DNA of 64,000 nucleotides, from positions 33,883,226 through 33,947,225 of the forward strand of contig CM038467.1 in assembly GCA_021464415.1 (NCBI GenBank), given 5' to 3'. Below, piece by piece: positions 55,572-64,000 of this stretch (positions are counted from its first letter, which is position 1; every line of letters begins with the position of its first letter). A program made the translations under genes and the position numbers. The notes under the pieces are model-generated. The model saw nothing but the letters and a program-made list of their open reading frames with translations, searched no databases and was not told the origin of the DNA. The stretch is from Lonicera japonica (Eukaryota > Streptophyta > Magnoliopsida > Dipsacales > Caprifoliaceae).

Positions 55572-57158
55572 TGATAAACGCATAATATTGTCATGTCTAA
55601 GCTCCTTCCCGGAGTCGCTTGACGCGTTTGTTGCTTTAATTCTGCCTAATTATCCACTTATCTCGAGATTAATGCCTTAGCGAGTTTTGTATCTAACATG
55701 GCCCAAGTTGGTGTATATTTTGTAGTATTCCATGTGTTTGTAGGATTGGAGTACAATGGTGTTGCATAGGTTGATCAAGAGTAAGCTCGGAGGCTTGCAA
55801 AGTGCTGAGTGAACAAGTTCCAGACCCATGATCGATCATGGGCAAAGCCATGATCGATCATGGCCCTGGCAACTTGGCCATTTCACACCCAAAATGGGCT
55901 ATTTTAGTGGTTCAAGCTATTTTAGATATTTAGTTAGATATTTTGCAACCTTGTAATATATATTTAATTCTTAGCTTCTAGGCTAAAGGATCTAGTTTTT
56001 TTTATACAAGTTTTAGAGAGAAGGGAGAGCTAACACCTTGTAACTTCTTCTTCTTCTTCTTGTAAGTTTACTTTGATTTTAAGAAATGAATGCTTCTTCT
56101 ATAATTCTTGCTTCGAGTATTATGGAGTAGTCTCTTACTAAGGTTACGGAGGTGAATCGCGATATAATATTTGGTGATTTATGGCTCAATCCATGTTTAA
56201 AGTTTGAAAAATAATTGTAGATCCTTTTCTTCTTCATTTCCTCCATTGTTACAAGCTTTCTAGGTATACTCATATTAAATTAAGACTTTATATGCCTTGT
56301 ATATTTAGTGCTTGGTTGTTTATGAACATACAACATAGTTATATGGTTCTAGAAAGCTTGTAGTCTTTTTCCCCCATCCATGAAACTTTTTCCTCTTCGT
56401 AGAAATTATGAATAGTTCTCAAAATTTCATGGATGGATTATAAATTTGTTAATCTCATTTTTTTATTCATTTATCGATACATTGAGTGCTTCTTACACTT
56501 TATGTGATACTTAGAGTCTTTGTTTTCTACCATAAGTTATAAATGATGAGATGACAAATTTATCCCATAAATTTCATTATGTTTCATTGTTTGGATTCGC
56601 TTTCTAATTTTCATTCTTTAAACCATGAGATTACATACACTTGCTTTATGTTAAATCTTTTAATGATGAGTTTGTCATATCTATCTCGGATTAGCTTCAT
56701 CGGGAATGGGTTGCCTTGCTTCACACCCGTAGCTAAGAGGTAGGAATGATAACCCCGTCTTTGGTGGAATGTCGTTTGTCTCTTTCTCGATATAGCTTCA
56801 ACTCGGGAATGAGTCGCCTAGCGTCGCACCCTTTGCTATTGAGAGATACACCAACATTCCCCATATATCGAGAAATCTTGTGTTGTAATCTTTGTATGAG
56901 CTAGTGATCACCGTCTGTTAAATCGTAACTAACCTCCACCTACCTTAGTGCTTTCTTATTAATTTTCACAACTGTTTTACATTTCCGTTGTTCTACAACC
57001 ATTTCAACTTACAAGAGTCAAAAAACACTTTAATCCGTAATCCATTCCATCCCTTTTCACTTATCCCTGTGGTTCGACACTCGGACTTCCGAGACTATAT
57101 TACAACTTGACGTGCCTGCACTTGGGCTATAACACAACGCGCTATTTTGGAGCCGTCA
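55572..57158 (+). repeat. 5' LTR of the plus-strand Athila-like element
   Basis: 1587 bp, TGATAAACGCATAATATTGTC...AGCCGTCA. The start matches the other Athila-type LTRs in the window. It contains a pair of CATGATCGATCATG palindromes at 55827-55862, about 255 bp from its start. Confidence 0.88.
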
Positions 57159-57164
57159 AGTTTT

Positions 57165-57182
57165 TGGCGCCGTTGCCGGGGA
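57165..57182 (+). other. Primer binding site, tRNA-Asp
   Basis: TGGCGCCGTTGCCGGGGA is the exact complement of the last 18 bases (with CCA) of plant tRNA-Asp. It lies six bases after the LTR end. Confidence 0.92.
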
Positions 57183-57324
57183 TAAGGCAAAAAGCGGATT
57201 CTGGGTTTTGTACAAAACCATTCTGTAAGTATTTCTCTCTATTTGATTAATTTATTTTTCTCCCTTATTTTCTGTTTTATTTTGTAGAGTTCCCAAGGAG
57301 TGATTCGAATCATTGTCCAAGCCC

Positions 57325-59079
57325 ATGCAAGGGCGATTGTTCGTGGATATTCGAATTAGCCCTCCCACATCTCCAAGAATGGCGAACCAAGGTAGAGCCG
57401 AGGATCACGTGAGCGATAATGAAGGGGAAGGTGCCAACAATGTTCCTCCTGTTAGGACCATGAGAGACTACCTTCAACCGCCTCGGGCAACTTCGAATTC
57501 GTGCATTGTGCTTCCCGCTGGTCAAGCCGGAGCGTTCTCTTTCAAACCGGGTATGCTTCAACATATCCCTTCTTTTCATGGTATGGAGTCGGAAAACCCA
57601 TACTTGCATTTGAAAGACTTTGAAGAAGTTTGCTCCACATTTCGTGAGGCAAATGTTAATGAGGATGTCATGCGTTTAAAACTTTTTCCTTTCTCCCTAA
57701 AAGATAAAGGAAAAATTTGGCTAAATGCTCAAAGACCACAATCAATTCGGTCTTGGCAAGAGCTCCAAGCGGAATTTCTAAAAAAATTCTTTCCCGTTCA
57801 TAGGACCAACGCTTTAAGAAGGGCGATATCAAATTTTTCGCCAAAAAAAAATGAAAGTTTTTATAAGTGTTGGGAAAGATACAAGGAACTTCTAAACGCA
57901 TGCCCTCACCATGGTCACGAAACGTGGAGTCTTGTTAGTTTTTACTACGAATCTCTCACCCCCGATATGCGTACATTTGTTGAGACCATGTGTAATGGTC
58001 AATTCTTGAGTAAGAATCCCGATGAGGCTCTATTGTATTTTGATGAATTAGCGGAAGGTGCTCAAAATTGGAACACCTATTCCGAGGAACCCAAAGCCAA
58101 AACTCAAGGAAGGGGTGGGTTGTACCAAGTGTCCAATGAGGATGACATGGGTGCAAGGTTATTCCAATTGTCTAAGAAAGTAGAGGCAATGGAAGCAAGT
58201 AAGCTTAAGGAGGTCAACGTAGTATCCTCGAGTCAGTTGTGTGTCATTTGTGAAAATTCAGGACACACTACCGAGGATTGCCCTACCATTCCCGCTTTTC
58301 GGGAAGTCCTCAAAGATCCCACCCAAGTCAATGCTTTACACCAGTACAACCAAAACCGTAACCAAAATGATCCCTATTCTCAAAGGTACAATGAGGGATG
58401 GAAGAATCACCCCAATTTCAGTTGGGGAGGAAATCAAAGTCAGAACCACAACCAATATCATCAGAACCAAAGGCAACAACAACAACCTCAAAACTCTTTT
58501 GTTCCACCTCAGAATCAAAATCCCAACCAAAACTTGGAAGCTTTGTTGAGATCATTTGTGGACAAAACGGATCGTGATGTGGGTGAGTTAAAAACTCAAA
58601 TGTCTAAACTCACCACCGCCCTAGCTACCCAAGAGAAGGGAAAATTCCCCTCTCAACCTTTAGCGAATCCTAGAGGTCAAGTTCAAGTAGTAGAGGGAGG
58701 AGAGTCTATCTCCAAGATAGAAGAACTCAAATCTATCACAATCTTGAGAAGTGGGAAGGAGGTAGACAAAACTATTGTTCCTAAAACCCCCAAGGTGGCG
58801 GACATAGTTGATCCCACGCATGTTGAGGAGTCGAAGGTTGAAAAAGTTGTGAGTGAAGAGAAGAAGAGAGAGGAAGAGAAACAAGGAAAAGAGGATCTCG
58901 AAAAAATCAAAAATGGGATCAAAGTTCCATTTCCGGAGAGATTGAACCAACCGTCCAAATCTAATACCGAGATTTTGGATGTTTTTAGGCAAATGAAAAT
59001 CAACATTCCATTGCTTGACGCGGTCAAGCAAATACCTTCGTACGCTAAGTTCCTCAAGGACTTATGTACTACCAAATGA
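57325..59079 (+). CDS. Gag polyprotein of the Athila-like element
   Basis: The first ATG after an in-frame stop at 57301 is 57325 (MQGRLFVDIRISPP). The Retrotrans_gag (capsid-like) domain spans about residues 75-240 (FSLKDKGKIWLNAQ, FLKKFFPVHRTNALRRAISN, ERYKELLNACPHHGHETWSL). A CCHC zinc knuckle follows (CVICENSGHTTEDC), then an Asn/Gln-rich tract and a Lys/Glu-rich C-terminus. Gag assembles the particle and binds RNA. The frame ends at TGA 59077-59079 but continues in the same frame into protease, where the sister copy has an Arg codon, so this stop looks like damage to a Gag-Pol frame. Confidence 0.9.
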   Translation: MQGRLFVDIRISPPTSPRMANQGRAEDHVSDNEGEGANNVPPVRTMRDYLQPPRATSNSCIVLPAGQAGAFSFKPGMLQHIPSFHGMESENPYLHLKDFEEVCSTFREANVNEDVMRLKLFPFSLKDKGKIWLNAQRPQSIRSWQELQAEFLKKFFPVHRTNALRRAISNFSPKKNESFYKCWERYKELLNACPHHGHETWSLVSFYYESLTPDMRTFVETMCNGQFLSKNPDEALLYFDELAEGAQNWNTYSEEPKAKTQGRGGLYQVSNEDDMGARLFQLSKKVEAMEASKLKEVNVVSSSQLCVICENSGHTTEDCPTIPAFREVLKDPTQVNALHQYNQNRNQNDPYSQRYNEGWKNHPNFSWGGNQSQNHNQYHQNQRQQQQPQNSFVPPQNQNPNQNLEALLRSFVDKTDRDVGELKTQMSKLTTALATQEKGKFPSQPLANPRGQVQVVEGGESISKIEELKSITILRSGKEVDKTIVPKTPKVADIVDPTHVEESKVEKVVSEEKKREEEKQGKEDLEKIKNGIKVPFPERLNQPSKSNTEILDVFRQMKINIPLLDAVKQIPSYAKFLKDLCTTK

Positions 59080-59736
59080 AGGTTGAATGTCAAGAAAAAG
59101 GCCTTTATGGCGGAGCAAGTGAGCTCCCTCATGCAAGGCACAAGAGCCCCCAAGTTCAAAGACCCCGGGTGTCCCACAATTTCGTGTGTCATAGGAAATT
59201 GTAGGATCAAGAATGCATTGTTAGATTTGGGAGCAAGTGTGAATGTGCTCCCATACTCGGTATATCAACAATTGGGGTTAGGCGAGTTAAAACCCACGAG
59301 GGTTACTATTCAATTAGCGGACCGATCTGTTAAGATCCCAAGAGGGATAGTCGAGGATGTGCTTGTCCAAGTCGACAAGTTTTATTTTTCGGTTGATTTC
59401 ATCATCCTCGACATGCAACCCGTGTCAAATCCCGCCAACGAGATTCCGGTCATCCTTGGACGACCATTTCTTGCTACTTCTAATGCCATAATAAATTGCA
59501 AGAATGGAATCGTGAAGTTAACATTTGGTAACATGACTCTAGAGCTAAACGTGTTCTCTTTGAGCAATCAAAGAGATGACGATGATAATGAGGAAAATGA
59601 ACACGTGAACATGATAGAGTCATGTATCCAAGACCACTTTGTGGCGAACTTCGAATCGGAGTCAACGGAAGGTTATCTAACCACTTCCGATGAACCCGAG
59701 GATTGTATGCAAGTGTTTTCCTTGTATGACAAATAG
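59080..59736 (+). CDS. Aspartic protease region of the Athila-like element
   Basis: In frame with gag after the TGA. It reads SSLMQGTRAPKFKD, CRIKNALLDLGASVNVLPYS (active site DLGA), then FYFSVDFIILDMQPVSNPAN and LGRPFLATSNAIINCKNGIV with the flap and ILGRP-type motif of retroviral proteases. It ends at TAG 59734-59736, again with the frame continuing beyond. It would cleave the Gag-Pol precursor. Confidence 0.88.
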   Translation, partial: RLNVKKKAFMAEQVSSLMQGTRAPKFKDPGCPTISCVIGNCRIKNALLDLGASVNVLPYSVYQQLGLGELKPTRVTIQLADRSVKIPRGIVEDVLVQVDKFYFSVDFIILDMQPVSNPANEIPVILGRPFLATSNAIINCKNGIVKLTFGNMTLELNVFSLSNQRDDDDNEENEHVNMIESCIQDHFVANFESESTEGYLTTSDEPEDCMQVFSLYDK

Positions 59737-60243
59737 GTTGAATTTTTGGAGAAAGAGGAAAACACACAATCTCCCACCAAAAAGCTTGAAGGAAAAATGG
59801 ATCTCAAGCTATTGCCGAGCAATTTGAAGTATGCCTTTTTGGGAGCTTCAGATACCTTCCCTGTTATCATCTCGTCCGAACTTTCGGATGACCAAGAAGG
59901 AAGGTTAGTTCATTTGCTTGGTAAATATAAAAAAGATTTTGGTTGGACTCTTGCCGACCTCCAAGGAATAAGCCCTTTGATTTGCACACATAAAATTCAC
60001 TTGGAGGATGGGGCAAAAACATCGAGACAATTTCAACGCCGGTTGAATCCTAACATGCAAGAGGTGGTTAGGAACGAGGTGTTGAAATTGTTGGATGCAA
60101 AGATCATCTATCCAATCTCGGATAGTAAATGGGTTAAGTCCAACTCAAGTGGTACCAAAAAAATCGGGTCTTACGGTAGTCAAGAACGAATCAAACGAGT
60201 TGATTCCGCAAAGAGTCACCACCGGATGGCGAATGTGTATTGA
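59737..60243 (+). CDS. Pol linker and start of reverse transcriptase, ends in a frameshift
   Basis: It continues the protease frame: KLEGKMDLKLLPSNLKYAFL, YKKDFGWTLADLQGISPLIC, FQRRLNPNMQEVVRNEVLKL and IIYPISDSKW. At about 60133-60136 one extra base moves the RT into the next frame, so everything past SKWV here is out of frame until 60243. Confidence 0.88.
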   Translation, partial: VEFLEKEENTQSPTKKLEGKMDLKLLPSNLKYAFLGASDTFPVIISSELSDDQEGRLVHLLGKYKKDFGWTLADLQGISPLICTHKIHLEDGAKTSRQFQRRLNPNMQEVVRNEVLKLLDAKIIYPISDSKWVKSNSSGTKKIGSYGSQERIKRVDSAKSHHRMANVY

Positions 60244-60595
60244 CTACCGTAAACTCAATGAGGCAACTCGTAAAGATCATTTCCCACTCCCCTTTTTAGA
60301 TCAAACTCTAGAGAGGGTAGCGGGTCATGAATATTACTCGTTCCTCGATGGTTTTTCTGGGTACAATCAAATTGAGATTGACCTAGATGATCAAGAAAAA
60401 ACCACCTTTACATGTCCTTTTGGCACCTTCGCTTATCGGAGAATGCCCTTTGGTCTATGTAATGCACCGGCCACTTTCCAACGGTGTATGCTAAGTATTT
60501 TTAGCGATATGGTGGAAAGGACTTTGGAAGTTTTTATGGATGACTTTACCGTCTATGGTAAGTCATTCGACAATTGCTTGACTAACTTGGAATAG
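60136..60595 (+). CDS. Reverse transcriptase palm/fingers segment
   Basis: The new frame reads SPTQVVPKKSGLTVVKNE, GWRMCIDYRKLNEATRKDHF, FLDGFSGYNQIEIDLDDQEK, MPFGLCNAPATFQRC and VFMDDFTVYGKSF. The catalytic aspartates are the D of FLDGFSGY and the DD of FMDD. RT copies the RNA genome into DNA. It stops at TAG 60593-60595, where the sister copy has a Gln codon. Confidence 0.9.
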
Positions 60596-60598
60596 GTC

Positions 60599-61804
60599 TT
60601 GGGAAGATGCGTGGAAAAACAATTGGTATTGAATTGGGAGAAGTGCCATTTTATGGTTACCAAGGGAATTGTTTTGGGGCACATCATTTCGTCTGAAGGA
60701 ATTGAAGTGGATAAAGCAAAAATCGATTTGATTGCCAAACTTCCTACGCCCAAGAATGTCAAAGATGTCCGATCATTTCTAGGACATGCCGGGTTTTATA
60801 GGAGGTTTATCAAGAACTTTAGTTCCATTTCCAAGCCGATGTGTAATCTACTTCTCAAGGATGCACCCTTTGAGTGGGATGCCAAGTGCGAGGAAGCCTT
60901 CGTCTCTCTGAAGCATATGCTCACTACTGCACCGATTATGCAGGCACCGGATTGGAGCTTGCCATTCGAGCTCATGTGCGACGCAAGTGACTATGCGGTG
61001 GGAGCGGTTCTTGGTCAAAGGAAAGACAAGAAACCGGGTGTGATATACTATGCAAGTAGAACTTTGAATGATGCGCAAATGAATTACACCACGACAGAGA
61101 AAGAGCTCCTAGCAATTGTCTTCGCCCTAGACAAGTTTCGATCCTATTTGATAGGATCGCCAATTGTGATTTTCACGGATCACGCGGCATTGAAGTATCT
61201 ATTCACAAAGAAAGATGCCAAGCCGCGGCTTTTGAGGTGGATACTCCTATTGCAAGAATTTCATTTGAGCATCAAGGACAAAAAGGGAGTCGAGAACGTG
61301 GTGGCCGATCATCTGTCTCGTCTCACTTTTACAAACTACATTGAAGAAAGCCCGATCCAAGATTCGTTCCCGGATGAGCAACTGTTGGCAATCTCGACAC
61401 TCCCATGGTATGCCGACATTGTAAACTATCTTGTAACCGACAAGATACCAAAAGCATGGGGCGCACAAGATAGAAAGAAGTTCTTGAGTGAAGTGAAGCG
61501 ATTCTATTGGGATGAACCGTACCTATTTAAATATTGTGTGGATCAAATTATCCGGAGGTGCATTCCAGACCAAGAAGTGGAGAGAGTTCTGTCTTCCTGC
61601 CATTCTGAAGCTTGCGGAGGACATTTCTCATCAAAGAAGACAACCGCTAAGATTTTGCAAAGCGGACTGTACTGGCCGTCGCTCTTTAAGGATGCACAAC
61701 ATTTTTGCAAGGCATGCCAAAGATGCCAAATGCTTGGAGGGATCTCTAAGAGGAACATGATGCCACTCAATCCCATCCTGATGATTGAAATCTTCGATTG
61801 CTAG
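60599..61804 (+). CDS. RT thumb, RNase H and integrase zinc-binding domain
   Basis: The RT end (VLNWEKCHFMVTKGIVLGHI, FLGHAGFYRRFIKNFS) leads to RNase H with [37 protein letters not shown] and [17 protein letters not shown] ending VADHLSRL. The integrase HHCC domain follows: CHSEACGGHFSSKKTTAKIL through FCKACQRCQMLGG. RNase H degrades template RNA. It stops at TAG 61802-61804, where the sister copy has a Trp codon. Confidence 0.9.
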   Translation: MGRCVEKQLVLNWEKCHFMVTKGIVLGHIISSEGIEVDKAKIDLIAKLPTPKNVKDVRSFLGHAGFYRRFIKNFSSISKPMCNLLLKDAPFEWDAKCEEAFVSLKHMLTTAPIMQAPDWSLPFELMCDASDYAVGAVLGQRKDKKPGVIYYASRTLNDAQMNYTTTEKELLAIVFALDKFRSYLIGSPIVIFTDHAALKYLFTKKDAKPRLLRWILLLQEFHLSIKDKKGVENVVADHLSRLTFTNYIEESPIQDSFPDEQLLAISTLPWYADIVNYLVTDKIPKAWGAQDRKKFLSEVKRFYWDEPYLFKYCVDQIIRRCIPDQEVERVLSSCHSEACGGHFSSKKTTAKILQSGLYWPSLFKDAQHFCKACQRCQMLGGISKRNMMPLNPILMIEIFDC

Positions 61805-61816
61805 GGCATCGACTTC

Positions 61817-62692
61817 ATGGGACCGTTCCCATCCTCCTACGGTAATCTTTACATTTTAGTTGCCGTAGATTACGTTTCAAAATGGGTGGAAGCCCAAGCG
61901 TGCAAGAAAAATGATCACAAAGTGGTGATCCGATTCTTGAAAGACAACATTCTTACACGGTTTGGCACTCCTAAGGCAATAATAAGCGATGGCGGTACTC
62001 ACTTTTGCAATAGACCATTTCAATCATTAATGCAAAAGTATGGTGTAAACCATAAAGTATCGCTCGCTTATCACCCTCAGACTAACGGTCAAGCCGAGCT
62101 GGCAAATAGGGAAATCAAACAGATTCTAGAGAAAACGGTAAACCCGAACCGCAAGGATTGGTCGTTAAGACTGATCGATGCACTTTGGGCTTACCGTACT
62201 GCGTACAAAACAACTCTAGATATGTCCCCCTATCGTATGGTGTACGGAAAACCATGTCATTTGCCAGTAGAGTTGGAACACAAATCATACTGGGCAACTA
62301 AGATGGTTAATTGTAATTTCGAAAAAGCCGGGCTTGACCGTAAGTTGCAAATTAATGAAATCGAGGAATTGAGAAGAGATGCATATGATAATGCGAAGAT
62401 AAGCAAGGAACGTGCCAAAATCTTTCATGATAAATCTATTTTAAGGAAAGAATTCAAACTTGGGCACAAAGTTCTTGTTTATGATACTCGTTTGCATCTC
62501 TTCCCCGGGAAATTGAAGTCTCGTTGGACCGGCCTATACATTGTCCGTCATGTATTTCCTTTTGGGGCTGTGCAAGTTGAGGATCCCAAAACCGGCTATG
62601 TTTTTAAAGTAAATGGACAACGTTTAAAGCCATTTTTGGAATTCCTAAGTCGAGAGGAGTCCATCCCTCTCGAAGACCCGACTTATGCCTAA
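61817..62692 (+). CDS. Integrase catalytic core and C-terminal domain
   Basis: Same frame as the preceding segment. The DDE core shows GIDFMGPFP (first Asp just upstream of the ORF start), [16 protein letters not shown] (second Asp) and [20 protein letters not shown] (Glu). The C-terminal domain contains the GPY/F-like stretch [20 protein letters not shown] and the end [14 protein letters not shown]. It inserts the cDNA into the genome. It ends naturally at TAA 62690-62692. Confidence 0.9.
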   Translation: MGPFPSSYGNLYILVAVDYVSKWVEAQACKKNDHKVVIRFLKDNILTRFGTPKAIISDGGTHFCNRPFQSLMQKYGVNHKVSLAYHPQTNGQAELANREIKQILEKTVNPNRKDWSLRLIDALWAYRTAYKTTLDMSPYRMVYGKPCHLPVELEHKSYWATKMVNCNFEKAGLDRKLQINEIEELRRDAYDNAKISKERAKIFHDKSILRKEFKLGHKVLVYDTRLHLFPGKLKSRWTGLYIVRHVFPFGAVQVEDPKTGYVFKVNGQRLKPFLEFLSREESIPLEDPTYA

Positions 62693-63304
62693 CAAGCACA
62701 GGTCGATTGTGTAAATAATGTTTTTTGTAGAATTTTTGAGTTTCAGGAATTTGTCTCGGAGGTTCGGGTGAAATTGGATAGAACCGGACCAAGTTGGGGG
62801 AGTGGAAAGGTGTTTTCAAGTGAAGAAATGTCGTGGAAAAATTTTTGTTGAAGGCATGATCGATCATGGGCAAAGCCATGATCGATCATGGGATCGAATT
62901 TTGGAGGCAGTGGACTTCCATGATCGATCATGGGCAAAGCCATGATCGATCATGGTTAACTTTTCCTGCGGCAGTGCATTTCCATGATCGATCATGGGCA
63001 AAGCCATGATCGATCATGGTCCCTCTTAAAAACAGAGCAGCCGTTTCTTAAACCCCAAAATCGTGCCCCATCTTCTCTCTAACTCCCATTTCTCTCCATC
63101 TTCCTTCTCCAAACTTTCAATCATCATTAAATTAAAACCTCCCCTAGCCTTTCCACCTCCATAATCATCCAATTTCAACCCCAAATCCCACACCCATCTA
63201 AGAATCATCCATTTTCTCTCTCTCAAAACCCCAAAATCCCAATTTCGAGCTCTAATCCCCAAAATTTTGAAATTTCTCTCTATTTCTCCCTTCTCCCCAC
63301 CTAA
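62693..63304 (+). other. Spacer after pol with polypurine-like tract and palindrome array
   Basis: AAGTTGGGGGAG at 62791-62802 matches the 3' polypurine tract of the sister element. Six CATGATCGATCATG palindromes follow at 62855-63018, then a pyrimidine-rich leader (about 63060-63300) up to the next ORF. Confidence 0.8.
62855..63018. repeat. Array of six 14-bp perfect palindromes in three pairs
   Basis: CATGATCGATCATG starts at 62855, 62877, 62919, 62941, 62983 and 63005. Within a pair the starts are 22 bp apart with the 8-bp spacer GGCAAAGC. Pairs recur every 64 bp. The same pair occurs once in the 5' LTR (55827-55862). Confidence 0.95.
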
Positions 63305-64000
63305 ATGGCTGCCATTGCTCCAGTTAACAAGCCAGAAGAGCTTCAAGCCGCGAGGGGTGGGTTCCGCGGGTTCCGTAGCCGTCAGGAGTACGATTGGTGG
63401 AACTACGCCTTTAGGAACCGGGCTGTGATGATCGAGAGGCCCGTGATTATTGGTGCCTTGGACGATTTCCCTAAAATGGGAACATTCGAAAGACACGAGA
63501 GGTGGGTGCAATATTTGCGACAAACAGGTAATCAATGTAATCTCACTCTATGTCGTGAATTTGTTGCAAGCTTGGTGCGTGTGCCCAATGCTGCTTATGC
63601 CTATGTTGCCCACGTGCGTGGGAGAACTGTACATTTCAACCTCGAGGTTGTTAGTAGAGTCACGGGGATTCCAGCATTGCCGGATGGCAGCTATGACCTC
63701 CCTCATTCAGCCCGTATTGTATACCCCACTGATGACGAGTTGGCTACGTTCTTAGCCGGTCGTCCAATGACTTGGATTGGCACGCAATTCGATAGGAACA
63801 ATTTAGCACCACAATTCAGGACCCTGTGGCTTGTTGTAGCCAATGCGTTAGATCCCACCTCGCACATTCAACATTTGTACACCTATCATGCCTATGTTCT
63901 ATATGTAATTGCTCGCAATAGGCCGTGTTGTTTGATTCGCTACATAATGCGAAAAATCATGAAAGTCTATGACACGGTGGCCCATAACGAAACTATCAAA
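63305..64000 (+). CDS. ORF downstream of pol (env position), partial at the window edge
   Basis: ATG at 63305 opens a frame of 232 codons with no stop before the window ends. Recognisable stretches: MAAIAPVNKPEELQAARGGF, NYAFRNRAVMIERPVIIGAL, LCREFVASLVRVPNAAYAYV and EVVSRVTGIPALPDGSYDLP. The style, especially the FNLEVVSRVTGIP-like core, recalls the 'putative plant transposon protein' domain often found after pol in Athila-like elements. No signal peptide or transmembrane segment is visible in this part, so an envelope role is unproven. Reading the remainder would settle its length. Confidence 0.7.
   Translation, partial: MAAIAPVNKPEELQAARGGFRGFRSRQEYDWWNYAFRNRAVMIERPVIIGALDDFPKMGTFERHERWVQYLRQTGNQCNLTLCREFVASLVRVPNAAYAYVAHVRGRTVHFNLEVVSRVTGIPALPDGSYDLPHSARIVYPTDDELATFLAGRPMTWIGTQFDRNNLAPQFRTLWLVVANALDPTSHIQHLYTYHAYVLYVIARNRPCCLIRYIMRKIMKVYDTVAHNETIK

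Larger units (their letters stand above)
55572..64000 (+). mobile_element. Athila-like Ty3/gypsy retrotransposon, better preserved, 3' end off the window
   Basis: 5' LTR 55572-57158, perfect tRNA-Asp PBS, gag, protease, RT-RNase H-integrase, a palindrome-rich spacer and a downstream ORF open to the window edge. Domain sequences closely match the degenerate copy at 2637-18981. Coding damage is light: four in-frame stops and one frameshift. The 3' LTR would lie beyond 64000, so a target duplication cannot be checked here. Confidence 0.92.

Noticed and set aside
57165..57182. tRNA-Asp-like sequence
   Set aside because: Only the 18-base complement of the tRNA 3' end is present, next to an LTR. 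It is a primer binding site and not a tRNA gene.
58660..59210. Minus-strand ORFs of 123 and 175 codons opposite gag
   Set aside because: They are mirror frames of the gag and protease coding sequence. No independent family match.
62855..63018. Regularly spaced palindromes that could suggest a CRISPR array
   Set aside because: Spacers are 8 and 28 bp with related sequence, the setting is a plant retrotransposon, and no cas genes exist. It is a tandem repeat.

Overview
The window is nuclear DNA from a flowering plant, most likely a eudicot. It is AT-rich and gene-poor. It contains GT-AG introns, Ty1/copia and Ty3/gypsy LTR retrotransposons with plant tRNA primer sites, MITEs, a SINE and a plant-specific LBD (LOB-domain) ORF. 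There is no sign of prokaryotic or organellar DNA.

Layout. 1-2631: AT-rich spacer. 2637-18981: an old minus-strand Athila-like Ty3/gypsy element (TSD ATATG). Its 5' LTR is split by a second, internally deleted gypsy element at 12751-17487 (TSD CATTC). 18987-23534: spacer with a microsatellite and nested MITEs. 23535-37645: the one clear host gene, a four-exon minus-strand 2-oxoglutarate/Fe(II) dioxygenase with an open frame of 345 codons. Its 10.4-kb intron 2 holds a plus-strand Athila-type solo LTR, itself split by a 7.5-kb Ty1/copia element (25074-32605, TSD GTTAT). That copia element has lost most of pol and instead carries a complete antisense LBD transcription-factor-like ORF. 35843-42000: a head-to-tail duplication of about 3.1 kb covering part of intron 1, exon 1 and the promoter. 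It leaves a frameshifted spare exon 1 upstream, and a SINE sits between the TATA-like box and the ATG of the active copy. 42000-47830: repeats, a decayed plus-strand copia, a 968-bp mini-copia with a gag-RNase H fusion, and a Tourist-like MITE. 47831-50870: a TRIM-like element whose 5' LTR carries a solo gypsy LTR. 50871-55571: a CACTA-like end, a MITE, a gypsy LTR remnant and spacer. 55572-64000: a much better preserved plus-strand Athila-like element with a 5' LTR, tRNA-Asp PBS, gag, protease, RT, RNase H and integrase, and an open downstream (env-position) ORF that runs off the window.

How it fits together. Apart from the dioxygenase, almost everything is layered transposon insertion, and target-site duplications let much of the order be read. 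The most unusual signals are: the LBD ORF inside a copia element; pairs of 14-bp quasi-palindromes at matching places in two diverged Athila-like elements; a composite LTR module shared by copia and gypsy LTRs; and the duplicated, SINE-modified promoter of the dioxygenase. All calls come from reading the sequence by eye. No database search or alignment program was run.
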